From Pyrenopolyporus hunteri (Eukaryota; Ascomycota; Sordariomycetes; Xylariales; Hypoxylaceae): DNA of 64,000 bases. The notes under the pieces are model-generated. The model was given only the letters and a program-made list of their open reading frames with translations. It was not told the origin of the DNA and searched no databases. The stretch covers positions 2,294,001 through 2,358,000 of the forward strand of contig CADCXC010000038.1 in assembly GCA_902806595.1 (NCBI GenBank), written 5' to 3'. Shown one piece after another: positions 48,255 to 60,402 of the stretch; position 1 is the first letter of the stretch; each line of letters begins with the position of its first letter. A program made the position numbers and the translations under genes.

Positions 48255-48715
48255 ACGTTATTTATTAAATTTATAAAAAGTTATTTATAAAATTTATATA
48301 TAATATAATATTTATTAAATTTATAAAAAATTATTTATTAAATTAATAAAACGTTATTTATTAAATTTATAATATAACATTTATTAAATTTATAAAAAAT
48401 TATTTATTAAATTTATAATATGTTATTTTTTTAATTTATAAAACGTTATTTATTAAATTTATAAAAAGTTATTTATTAAATTTATAATGTATTATCCATT
48501 AATTTTATAATACGTTATTTATTAATTTTATAATACGTTATTTATTAATTTTATAATGCGTTATTTATTAATTTTATAAAACATTATTTGTTAAATTTAT
48601 AATGCATTATTCGTTAAATTTATAATGTACCATTTATTAATTTTACGATATATTATTTATTAATTTTACGATACGCCATTTATTAATTTTACGATACGTT
48701 ATCCACCGAATTTTA
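48255..48715 (+). repeat. About 23-bp minisatellite, roughly 19 copies
   Basis: The unit reads approximately ACGTTATTTATTAATTTTAT, with drift along the array. The last units (to CCACCGAATT) retain more C, so mutation is uneven within the array. It directly follows the 115-bp array and shares its TTATTTATTAAATTTATAA word. Confidence 0.8.
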
Positions 48716-48794
48716 ATTTTTTTTAATAATGTTTAAAATTATTATTAAAAAAAATTTATAAAATTCGACATATAAAATCGTTATAATATTATAC

Positions 48795-48930
48795 GATAAT
48801 TTAATTTTATTAAAAAATTAATAATAAAATTCGAAATATAATTTTATTTCGACTTTTTAAATCGCGTTTTAATTTTTTTTTTTTTTATATTATTAACGTA
48901 ACGATGTTTTAATTTTTAAAATTTAACCCG
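48795..48930 (-). repeat. Family A copy 5 (inverted)
   Basis: Arm TTTAATTTTATTAAAAAATT, then AAATCGCGTTTTAA and T14 (48873-48886), followed by the inverted core. Confidence 0.55.
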
Positions 48931-49825
48931 TGTTAAATTTATAATTTAAATTAATTTAAAAATAATTATATATAAAGTCGATATAATAATAATCGTAAAT
49001 AAAAAATCGATGTAATAGTAATCGTCGATAAAAAATCGAAAAATAAATTTTAAATTTTATAAATAACTTTTTTAAATATTATTATAATTTTTTATTATAT
49101 AAAACGTTTAATATATACGGTATTTTTATTTTCGACTTTTATATTTTTATATATAATTTTATATAAAATAATATTTATATATTATTTATTATAAATTAAA
49201 AATTAATTTATATTATTTATTACGTATAAAATTAATATTTTCGAAATTTATAATCGTATTTAATTATAATTAAATTTTTATTATAAATTATTATTTTAAA
49301 ATTAAAGTAAAAATAAATATTATTAATTAATCGTGTCGAAAGGAAATTTAATCGAATATTAATTTTTTAATAATATAATTATAAAATATTTACGTTATTT
49401 ATAATAAAATACGTTAAAATTTACTTTTTAAAATTTCTTTTAAAATATTTTATTTTTTTAATTATATTTTACTTTTAATTATTTAAATATCGTTTTTTTT
49501 TTATTATTTACTTTTATTTTATTTTTAATTTTTAATTTTTATTTTAATTAATATAAATTTTATTACGTAATTAAGTTTTTAATTTAATTTTATTATTATA
49601 ATTAAATATATAATTAAAATTACTTATAAATTATTTAAAATAATAAACGTTTTAATTTTTAATTAAAAGTAAAAAATATTTAACGTTTTATAATAAATTT
49701 AAAATAAAATAATTTTTTTATTTTAAAATTTACATTAACACGTTTAAAGTTAACATTATTAATATTAATATACAATTAAATAATATTAAAATTCGTTTTA
49801 TTAATTTAAAAAATCGTATAAATAA

Positions 49826-49975
49826 ATTTAAAATTCGATTCGATAATTTTAAAATTCGATTTAATAAATTTAAAGTTCGATTCGATATATTCGAAATTCG
49901 ATTTAATATATTCGAAATTCAATTTAACGAATTCGAAATTCGATTTAACGAATTTAAAACTCGAATCAATATTCG
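49826..49975 (+). repeat. 21-bp tandem repeat, about 7 copies
   Basis: The unit TTCGATTTAATATATTCGAAA varies slightly between copies. The length is a multiple of three, so it could derive from a coding heptapeptide repeat; no frame survives to test this. Confidence 0.7.
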
Positions 49976-49994
49976 ATTCGATTTTTTAAAAATT

Positions 49995-50245
49995 CGTTTA
50001 AAAGTTTTATAAATTACTTTTTTTTATTTTTTTTTATTTTTCCCTACTTTTCCTTACCTTTCCCTACCTTTCCTTACTTTTCTTTACCTTTTCCTACTTT
50101 TCCCTACTTTTTTTTATTTTTCCTTACTTTTTTTTACTTTTCCTTACCTTTTTTTATTTTTTTTTATTTCTTTTTATTTTTTTTTACTTTTTTTTACTTT
50201 TTTTTATTTTTTTTTACTTTTCCTTATTTTTCCTTATTTTTTCCT
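49995..50245 (+). repeat. 10-bp polypyrimidine repeat TTTTCCTTAC, about 24 copies
   Basis: A 250-bp run almost without purines except one A per unit. Unlike the rest of the element it keeps many non-CpG cytosines (CCC, CC, AC). Confidence 0.85.
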
Positions 50246-50909
50246 TTCGTTTTTATATTATATTAAATTTTTTAAAAGTTTTAATATTAATTTAATTTAA
50301 TAATAACGACGTTAATTTTTTAATAAAGTTTTTTAATAATTATATAATTATTAAAAATGGTAAATTCGAATTATTTCGATTTATTCGAATTAATTAAATT
50401 ATCGTTAATTTTAAAAATAAATTTTTAAACGATATTAAAAAGATAATTAATAAAAAAAATTATTAATTAAATTTAAATATATAATATATTTACTTTTTTT
50501 TTAAATTTCGATTATAATAACGTATTAAAAATTTTAAATTTAAATATTTTTAAAATTATAACGATATAATAAAAACGAATTTTATATATAATAAAAGTAA
50601 TTAATATACGTTTATAAAAATAATAATTACTTATAAAAAATACGATTATATTTATAAATAAAAGGTACGATATTTATAAAATTAATAAAAATAAATATAA
50701 ATAAAATAAAGTTATAATAAAATTTATTTAAATTATTTTTAAAAAATAAATTACATTTAATTAACGAATTAATATGTTAAATTAATATTATTAACTTAAA
50801 TTTAAATTAAATTTTTATTTTAATATTTAAATTTTAAATATTTATAAATATTATAAATTATAAAATTTAATGTAGATATAAACGTAACGTTATATTATTA
50901 TATATTTAC

Positions 50910-51060
50910 TTAATTTTATTAAATTATTAATAATAATATATAAAATAATTTTATTATTTATTTTTTTTATATAAAACCGTAATTAAAAAAAATTATATTT
51001 TAATTTTTTTTTTTTTTAATAATATCGATATAATTTACTTTTAATTTTTAAATTTTTATT
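50910..51060 (-). repeat. Family A copy 6 (inverted)
   Basis: TTAATTTTATTAAATTATT, TATATAAAACCGTAATT and T14 (51004-51017). Confidence 0.5.
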
Positions 51061-51699
51061 TATATTAAATAAAATAACGAAATTATTTTTAAATTTATTA
51101 TCGATTAATTAATTTTATAAAATAAATATATAATATTATAACATTTATTTTATTAATAAATATATATAATTTATAATTTTATAATTTAATTTTTTATTAT
51201 ATAAAATAATAAAATTAATTAATAAAATTATATTTATTATTATTATTATTACGATAAATATTAAAATATAATATTAATATTAATATATATTAAATAATTT
51301 TAAAATTTTATATAAATTTAAATATATATGTATTAATTATTAAAAGAAATTTTAATATATTCGAAGTCGATTATTTTATATATTATTGTTAAATTTTTAA
51401 TTTTATCGTATAATAATAATAATTATAATTTATTATTATTTTATATAATTAAATTACGATTAAAATTATAATTTCGTTTATTTTTTAAATGTTAATTTTT
51501 TATAATATTTAATTTTATGCGATTTTAATTATTAATAAATATTATATTTATAAATTTTAAAATAACTTTTATTAAATAAATCGATCGATTTAATTAATGT
51601 ATTATTAACTTTTTACTTTTTAATAATTATATTATATTATAAAAAATAATCGATTATAAATAATTTATAAAAAAATTTTATAATGGTTTTATAATAATC

Positions 51700-51815
51700 G
51701 TTATTAACGGTGTTAAGATGGTTATTATCGACGATTTTAAAATAATTATTAATAATTAATTTAAAATTATCGATAATAAGTTTAAAACGGTTATTATTAA
51801 TCGATTTAAGGGTAA
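51700..51815 (+). repeat. About 22-bp degenerate tandem repeat, 5 copies
   Basis: The unit GTTATTATCGACGATTTAAA recurs with changes; spacing varies between 21 and 24 bp. Confidence 0.5.
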
Positions 51816-52554
51816 TTTTAATATATAAAAGAGCCGTTTTCGATTATTTTAAATCGATTTAATGTTTTTACGTATTTAACGTTTTAATATTTCGTATAAA
51901 CGTATTATATCGTTTATTAAACGGGGTAATTTTTATAATTAATATAATTAAGTTTTATTTTTTAATTAATGTTAATTTAATATAATTTTAATTATTATAA
52001 AAAATAATTAATTTTTTAATATTAATTATTATCGATTAAATGTTATTAAATTATAATAAATTATTTATAATAATTTTAAATTAATTTTTTGTTTATATTA
52101 TTAATTTTTTTTAATCGTATTTTTTTTTTTATTAATTTAAATTTTCGTTTATTTATTTTTTAACGAAATAATTATTTAATAAAAAAAATAACTCGTCGAA
52201 AATAAAATTTTTTTTTTTTATAAAATTAACGAAATTAAATATTCGATAAATTATTATAAAGGCGGTAAGCGAAATATTTTTCGATATTAACGTTAATAAT
52301 AATTTTAATATTAAAAAAAAAAAAAAATAAAATAATACGATTATATTTATTATTATATTTTATTATCGAAACGAAGTTATATTATAAAATATTTTTTTAT
52401 TTTATAATAAAAGGGTAAAATTATTTGATAAAAATTAATCTTCGATTTTTATAAAAAAAATTAATAACGTTTTTAACGAATTAACGGTATAATATTTAAA
52501 TTAAAGTAATTTTTTCGATTATTTTAATTATTTTATCGTAATTTACGTTAATTA

Positions 52555-52870
52555 TAATAAAAAAGTATAATTATAAAATGTATAAATAAGTAATTTTTTT
52601 TAAATAAATCGTTATTTTAATTGTTATTTTAAAAAATAAGGTTATTAAATATACGAATAAAAGATTTTTCCTTAAATAAGTTAATATTTTAATTATTATT
52701 TTATAAAATAAAGTTATATAACGTACGAAAAAGTAGTTTTTTTTAAAATAGGTTATTATTTTAATTATTATTTCGAAAAGTAAAATTATAAAACGTATAA
52801 ATAAAAGATTTTTTTCGAAATAAGTTATTATTTTAATTTTTATTATAAAAAGTTATTTTTTTTATTAATT
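52555..52870 (+). repeat. 72-bp tandem repeat, about 4 copies
   Basis: The word GTTATTATTTTAATTATTA recurs at 52611, 52680, 52752 and 52824 (spacing 69-72 bp). Seventy-two is 24 codons, compatible with an ancestral protein repeat of 24 residues, but no open frame remains. Confidence 0.75.
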
Positions 52871-55800
52871 AAAAAAAGTTAAAAAGTTTTTTATATAAAT
52901 TTATTAAAAGTTTTTACGAGGGGGGATTAATTCGTTTATAATATATAAATATAAAAGTTTAATATATATTAAAACGTTAATAATTTTTTTTTATTTATTT
53001 TTAAAATATATTATTTTTCGTAAATATATGTTTTATAATTAATTATTTATAATTTTTTAATTAAAATATTTAGGGGGGTTAAATACGTTTTATTAACGTT
53101 AATTTAAAAATATAATCGTAAAATAATATAAAAATTACATTTTAATAAATAATTTATTAATTATTTTAAAATTAATTATAAAATTATTATAATTATATTT
53201 TTAATATAAAATTTAATTTTATATCGAATATTTAAATTTAAATATACTTTAAATTAAAAATATTAAATTATATTTAAATTTAAAGTTATAAAAAATAAAA
53301 TTAAATTTTAATCGTAAATATTTATAACGTTTTTTTTTTAAATTTAATTTAAATATTTTTTTTTTAAATTTTCGTTATTAATATAATATTAATAAAAAAT
53401 TTATTCGATATTTAATTATATAACATTAAAGTTTAATTTATATTTTAAAAAATTTATACGATTTTTTTCGATATTTAATTATTTAATATTTTTATATTTT
53501 ACTTTTACGTTTATATATTCGTTATTAATATTATTTAAAACATCGTTTCGTATTATATTCGTTTTTTTTTTTCCTTTTTTTTTTTATTAATTCGAACGGG
53601 GTAAGATTAAAAAAAAATGGCTTTAATTTATAATCGATATATTTATCGTCGGTAAAATAAATAAAAAAAATAAGTATAAATAAATTTTATAATACGGCGG
53701 GGTTATGATAAGTAGCGAGTAAATTAACGGGGATTATATTTAATAAATTTATATTTTCCGTGGATTATTTTATACGTATACGTTTTTTTTTTTTACATCG
53801 ATATACGATATTAATAACGGTGAAATAATAAAATAAACGGTAATAAAAATAACGATTATGTTAATTATTATTAAATAAAAAGTAAAAATTTTTATACGAA
53901 ATAACGGTTATTTAAATATACGTTTTCGATAAAATATAAATGAAATTTTTCGAATATTATAAATAAATTATTATAAAAATGGTAAATAAATATTATTATT
54001 ATATTTATTAAATTAATTAAAAAAAAATAAGTTAAAAAATAAAGTAAATATAAATTAAGTTATATTTAAAAAAAAAAGGTAAAAATACGTTTAAATATAT
54101 TAAGGGTAAATTAATATTTATTTTATAAAAACGTTAATTATTAAAATTTTTACCCTTTAAATATTTATATTAATATAATATACTCGTTATAAAATAAAAT
54201 CGGTGAAAAATTTCGTATTATTTAAAACGATTTAATTTAAATAAATTAATTTTATTATATATTATTTATATATATATAAATTTTAACTTTTAATGTTTTT
54301 TTAAAATTTAACGTTAAAAATTTTTTATTATTTAAAACGGTTTATAAAACATTTAAATATAATATTCGAAAATATAAATCGTTTATTATAATTAATTAAA
54401 ATTTTAAAAGGAATTACGATAAATTTATTATATATATTTTTATCGATTAATATTTTATAATTATTTAATACGTTTTTATTTAATAAAATTTCGTTATAAA
54501 TTTACGATAATTCGTTTATTTCGAAAAAATTATATTATTATATAACGTAACGTATTAAAGTTAAAATTAATTAATTATTAATAAGTTAATGTAAGTTATT
54601 ATTAATAAGTAAATTTAGTTAAATATTAATTCGATTAATGTAATTTATTTAATTATAATCGATATATAAAATTAAAAATTATTTTACGAAACGTAAATTT
54701 AATATAATATTATTAATTTATTATAATATATTTATTTATATATATTTAAAAAATATAAAAATAATTCCCTATTATAAAATTAATATTTTATTTTTTTATT
54801 ATATAAGGAAATTTTATTTCGTTTATTATTATTAAAAATTTTTTTTTTAATGTTTTATTTAACGTTTTAATTAACATTTTTTCGATAATTATTTAATGGC
54901 GTTTTTTCGAATTATAAACGTTTATTTATTTATTTATAATAATATAAATTTTTAATTATAATTAAAAAAATAATTAAAAGTTATAATTTTTAATAAATAT
55001 TCGAAATAATTTATTAAAACGTTTTATTTTTAATCGACGATTTTTATTAATTAAAATATTATAAAACGGGTTTTTTTATTAACGAATAATCGATAAAAAT
55101 ATTTTACGTATATTTTATTATTTTTTAAATGTATAATAAATATATTATATATAATTATAAAAAAATTATATATAGAAGCGGTAAAATAATAAAAAGTAAT
55201 AATTATTTTTTTTAAGTTTCGAAAAGAAAATGAAATCGATTAATTCGATCGAATTATTCGATTTATAAATTAATATTTTAAAAAAAATAAATTAAAATAT
55301 TAATATTAAATAAAAACTTTATAAAAAATTATTTAATGTAATTTAAAAATTAATCGAAATAATTTAAATAAATTTTAAAATTATTTTCGTTAATTTATTA
55401 TAATAAATATTTTATATATTTTATAAATATATTCGTTTTTTTTTATAATTAACGGATTTTATTAATAAAATGTTAAGGTTATAATATTAAAATTATTAAA
55501 TTACAAATTAATTTAATTATAATTAATTATGTACGTTTAATTATTTTTTTTTTTTTAAGTTTATTTAAAATTATTTTTTTTTTAGAGTTTATATCGACGG
55601 TATCGAATATAGAAAATTTCGATAAAAAAAAATAATAGAAAGTAAATAATAACGTAATTAAACGGTCGTTATTTATAATTATAAATAAATAAATATAATT
55701 TAAAAATTAAAAATAATTAAATTTTAAAAAAATTAAAATAATAAATAAATTAAATATATATTTTATATATATAAAAAAAAAAATTATAAAAAATCGATTT

Positions 55801-57929
55801 TTAATTTATAAATTAATTAAAAATAATTTTAATAAATTTAATTATTATATTACGAAATTTAATAAATTTAAAATTTCGTAAAAAATTAATTAATTAATAA
55901 TATTTAAAAAATAAAATTTTTTAATATAATATTATTCGACGATTATAAAATAAATATAACGTCGAAATAAATTTATAATTTTTATAATATTATTTAAAAA
56001 TATAGGGTTTTTATAAAAATAAATATAATATTAATATTATTTAAAATAAAATTTATTAATTTTTTTAAATTAAATTATTTTATAATTTAATTATTAAATA
56101 TTTAAAAATAAAACGACTTAAAATTAAATTAATTTATCGAACTTTAAAATGTAAATTAAAAAAATAAAAAATAATTTAATATAAATTAATTTTTTATATT
56201 TTTAAATTTATAAATTTTATACGATATTTATTTTATTTTATAAAATTTCGAAATGTCGAAATTTTAAATTAATTATAATACTTATAAAAGATAAAATTAA
56301 CGCGAATTTTTTTTATTTAAATTTAAGTAAAAAATAGTATAAAAAAACAGATAAATAATTCGAATAAACGATATAATATAACGATTTAATTAAAAAAATT
56401 CTTTAATAAATATATGTAAATTTTAAATGTTTTTAAATATATAAAACGAAACTTATTATAAAAACGTATTAAAAAAATTTTATAAATTTTTATATTATAA
56501 AAAATAATATAAAACGTATATTATTTATATTATTTTTAAATTATACGATAACGCGTCGAATTTAAATTATAAAACGCGATAAAAAAAAAATATAATTTAA
56601 AATTTTAAAATTTAATTATATATAATATATAAACGATTATTATAAATTATATTTTATTAAATTCGAAATTTACGTAATTATCAATGTATATTTTTAAAAG
56701 ATTTTATAATATAATATTAATAAATTAAATTATTTTTTTATAAATGTATTATATTAATTTTTTTAAACGATTATTAAATTAAAATTTCGATTATAATTTA
56801 TTAAAATAAATTATAAAGTAAAAATATTTTTTTTAATTTAAATATAATATTAATTTACGATATATATAAAATTATCGATTATTATTATAAATTTTAACGA
56901 TATAAAAATTTAACGAACGTAAAGGAATTATTTTTTAAATTTATATAAATATAATATTAATAAAATTAATAATAAAATCAAATAATAATAATTATAATTA
57001 TTTTTAATTATTATTATATATTAAATTATAAGTATTTATTATTAAAAAATTATTAAATATTAATTAATAATATTAAAATTTTTTTTAAAGGTTAAAAAAT
57101 TTAAACAATTTTAATAAAAATAAAATTTTCGATTAAATAATAATGTATTTTTTTTATGAAAATATAATACGATAAAAAATCGTTAATTTTATTATAAAAT
57201 AAAATTAATATCGAATTAAATTTTAGTTATAATATAAAAATATTATAATTAATTATATTAATTTAATGTAATTAAATATATTTAATCCTTCGAATTTTAT
57301 AATAAAAAATTATAAATAAAATTTAATATATAATTTCGAATTATAATAATTAATTTATACGTTAAAAAAACCGTTAATTTATTATAATTTCGATAATTTT
57401 TTTACATTAAAAACATAAATTATTTATAATAAATAATTAATGAAATATTTATTAAAAATGTAAAATTTTATATAATTATATAAAAAAAAATATATTTTAT
57501 TTAAAAATTATTTAAAAAATTATTAAAATATAAATAAAAAGTCGAAATTAATATTTAATAAAATATTTTATAATAATATAAAATAATATTATAATCGTAT
57601 ATAAAAAATTAAAAAAAAAATGAAAATTATTAAATAAAATATCGTATTTTAAAAAAATTTATATGCGAATTAATTCGATATAAATATTTATATTATTTAA
57701 CGTTTCTTTATTTTTTTTAATTAAATATTTATCGTTAAATTTAAATTTAAATAATGTTTTTTTATATTTATTATAAATACTTTTTCGTTATTTATAATAT
57801 TTAAAATTTAATGATTTTAAATATAAATTATATAACTTTTATAATAAAATAATTTATAATTATTAATTTAAAAAATCATCTTTTCATTAAAAAAATATTA
57901 AAATATAATAATCGAAAACATTATATTTA

Positions 57930-58096
57930 AAATAATATATATAATTTATAATTATATAACTTCGTATTAAAAAATTTACCGTAACGATAATAATAATAAA
58001 TATACTTTTATTAAATACTTCGTTATTTTATATAATAAAAATTTAAAATATATATTTTAAAAATATATATAAATAATAATTAATACGAAATTAATT
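57930..58096 (-). repeat. Family B copy 2 (inverted)
   Basis: The reverse complement aligns with 59289-59440 (TATTTAATAAAAGTATATTT, TTATTATTATTATCGTTACG). Confidence 0.65.
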
Positions 58097-58469
58097 ACTT
58101 TATAATTTTTATAAATAAAATAAATTAATTAATATATTTTTCGTAACTTTTCCATCGTATAATTATATAATATTTTTTTTCGATTTATTTATTAACGATT
58201 TTTTATTATTTAATATAATTATAAACTTATAATATTATATTATAATAATAAATTATTATTATAATATTTAAATAAATATATAATTTTAATTTCGAATCGT
58301 TAAATATTATATAAAAGTAAATATAATAAATAAATTTATAACTATTTTTTTATAAAATTATTTTTTTAAAAAAATATTAAAATATAATAATTAAAAACAT
58401 TATATTTAAAATAATATATATAATTATAAATTTATAACATTATACATAATAATAAATTATTATTATTAT

Positions 58470-58615
58470 AATAATATAACTTCGTATTAATATATTTATC
58501 GTAACGATAATAACAATAAATATACTTTTATTATATATTTTATTATTTTATATAATAAATAATTAAAATATAAATTTTAAATAAAAATATATTTATAATT
58601 AATATAAAGTTAATT
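58470..58615 (-). repeat. Family B copy 3 (inverted)
   Basis: Second inverted copy, about 540 bp from copy 2 in the same orientation. Both are preceded by a shared word, ACATTATATTTAAAATAATA, at about 57920 and 58400. Confidence 0.6.
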
Positions 58616-58794
58616 TAATTATATTTTTCACATTTATAAAATTTAATTAATTTATTTTTTTTATTACTTTTTATTATATAATTATATAACATTTATTTAA
58701 TTATTAATTAATAATTTTTTATTAATTTAATAATTATAATAATAAATTTAAAAATTAATTTAAATATTATATTATTTTTTTAATTAAAAGATTT

Positions 58795-58985
58795 TAATAC
58801 GACGTATAATATTAAAAATTAAAAATTAAATTTTATTAATATTATAAAAAAAAAAAAAAAAAATTAAATTATAATTCGAAAAACCGCGGTTTTATATTTA
58901 AATTTTAACGATATATTTAACCGAAATTTTAATGTCGATTATTTAATAAAATTAAATTTATTATATCGAATTATAATAAATTTTT
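58795..58985 (+). repeat. Family A copy 7
   Basis: TTTTAATACGACGTATAATA, an 18-A run (58846-58863), AAAACCGCGGTTTTATAT-like word, and arm TTATTTAATAAAATTAAATT. Confidence 0.65.
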
Positions 58986-59288
58986 AATATAAATTTTATA
59001 AATGTCGATTATTTTATACGTTAAATATTAATGTATAAATTATTAAAAAATATAATAAATAAATATTAATTATATATATTAAATAATTTATTTTATTAAA
59101 TATATAAAAAAAATATATTAAATTTAATAATTAAAAAATTATTTTTAAATATAATTTATAATAATTTATTAAATAAATAAAAAATTATTAATATATAATT
59201 ATAAAAATATTATACGATTATATAATAAAAAAGTTACGAAAAAATATATTAATTAATTTATATTTATATAAAAGTTTTAAAATAATTA

Positions 59289-59440
59289 ATTTTATATTAA
59301 TCGATATTTATATATATTTTAAAAATATATATTTTAAATTTTTATTATATAAAACGATAAAACATTTAATAAAAATATATCTATTATTATTATCGTTACG
59401 GTAAATTTATAATATAAAATTACATAATTATATAATTTTA
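59289..59440 (+). repeat. Family B copy 4
   Basis: Same orientation as copy 1 and the best match to it over about 150 bp. It lies about 870 bp inside the right TIR. Confidence 0.7.
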
Positions 59441-59869
59441 ATAATAATATATATATAATTAAAACCTTTTATTATAATAATAAATTATTACTATATATAT
59501 AATATTATAAATTTATAACTATATATATTATTTTAAATATAATGTTTTCGATTATTATATTTTAATATTTTTTTAAAAAAATAATTACGTAAAAAAATAA
59601 TTATAAACTTATTTATTACACTTTTTTTTATTATATTTAATAAATTAAATTATTTAATAAATATATAATTAATGTTTATTTATTATATCTTTTAATAAAA
59701 TATTTTAATTATATATATTATTTATTATTATATTTATTTAAAAGTAAATTTTTAATTATTAAATTTAATATAAATTCGTAACGTTTTTTTATTTAATTAT
59801 TTATTATATTTTTTAAATATATTAATTAAATAATTATTTTATATATTATAATTAATAATATTAAATTTT

Positions 59870-60030
59870 AATACGATGCGTAATATTAAAAATTAAAATA
59901 CGATTTTATTAATATTATAAAAAAAAAAAAAAAAAAAAATTAAAACGTCGTTAAAAAACCCGCGATTTTATATATATATTTCGACGATAAAATCGATAAT
60001 TTAATAAAATTAAACTATTATATTAAATAA
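59870..60030 (+). repeat. Family A copy 8
   Basis: TTTTAATACGATGCGTAATA core, a 21-A run (59919-59939), CCCGCGATTTTATATATA and arm AATTTAATAAAATTAAAC. Confidence 0.65.
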
Positions 60031-60109
60031 TAATAAATTTATTAATTATAATTTTTATTATAATAAATAATAATTATTATATATCGTAAATTTATAATTA
60101 TTATTATAA

Positions 60110-60290
60110 TTTAATGTAATAATTTAACTTTATTAAATAATTATAACTTCGACGTCGATAAATTTATATAAAAATACGATTTAAAAAATCGTATTTTAAT
60201 TTTTTTTTTTTTATTATTTATAATATTAATATAATTTAATTTTAATTAATAAAATTATTTCGTGTCGATTATAAAAAAATAAATAATATT
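60110..60290 (-). repeat. Family A copy 9 (inverted)
   Basis: AATTTAACTTTATTAAATAA arm, AATCGTATTTTAA and T13 (60200-60212). It lies tail to tail with copy 8 just inside the right TIR. Confidence 0.6.
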
Positions 60291-60307
60291 TTATAGTTTT
60301 TAAAATA

Positions 60308-60396
60308 TCACGTGACTATAGCTAAAAAGTGGGCCTAATATCTGGAAATTCTTTGAATTAACGATTTAACGGAAAAATTACTTATGGTCCGGCGTG
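60308..60396 (-). repeat. Right terminal inverted repeat (89 bp)
   Basis: It starts TCACGTGACTATAG and ends GGTCCGGCGTG; the reverse complement matches the left TIR at 79 of 89 positions. It shows more C/G to T/A changes than the left copy. Confidence 0.92.
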
Positions 60397-60402
60397 TACC
60401 TC
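60397..60402 (+). repeat. Target-site duplication, right copy (TACCTC)
   Basis: Identical to 38437-38442 and directly next to the right TIR. ACCT-containing words are common in these flanks, which raises the chance of a coincidental match somewhat. Confidence 0.8.

Larger units (their letters stand above)
38443..60396. mobile_element. 21,954-bp TIR element, RIP-degraded, class unknown
   Basis: Two 89-bp inverted repeats face each other at the exact ends and are flanked by a 6-bp direct repeat. Composition changes sharply just inside them: for example 39601-39660 has 4 G/C in 60 bases. No reading frame longer than 75 codons survives, and none looks like a transposase, integrase, polymerase or recombinase. 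RIP is the most likely cause (C to T on both strands of duplicated DNA); residual cytosines are nearly all in CpG. The interior holds at least two dispersed repeat families and six tandem arrays, listed separately. Length and 6-bp duplication suit Maverick/Polinton elements, but those usually end in AG...CT, whereas this begins CACGCCGG. Starships, CACTA and KDZ elements fit less well on duplication length or end structure. An undescribed class is possible. Confidence 0.85.

Noticed and set aside
47910..50245. Tandem arrays as a CRISPR-like structure
   Set aside because: Units are contiguous without unique spacers and the host is a fungus.
38570..60300. The AT-rich block as a centromere
   Set aside because: Fungal centromeres can be AT-rich and RIP-affected, but exact inverted ends with a target-site duplication point to an inserted element. 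A centromeric function could still coexist and would need CenH3 data.
38570..60300. Mitochondrial DNA inserted in the nucleus
   Set aside because: A+T content is far above fungal mitochondrial genes and no rRNA, tRNA or respiratory reading frame is visible.
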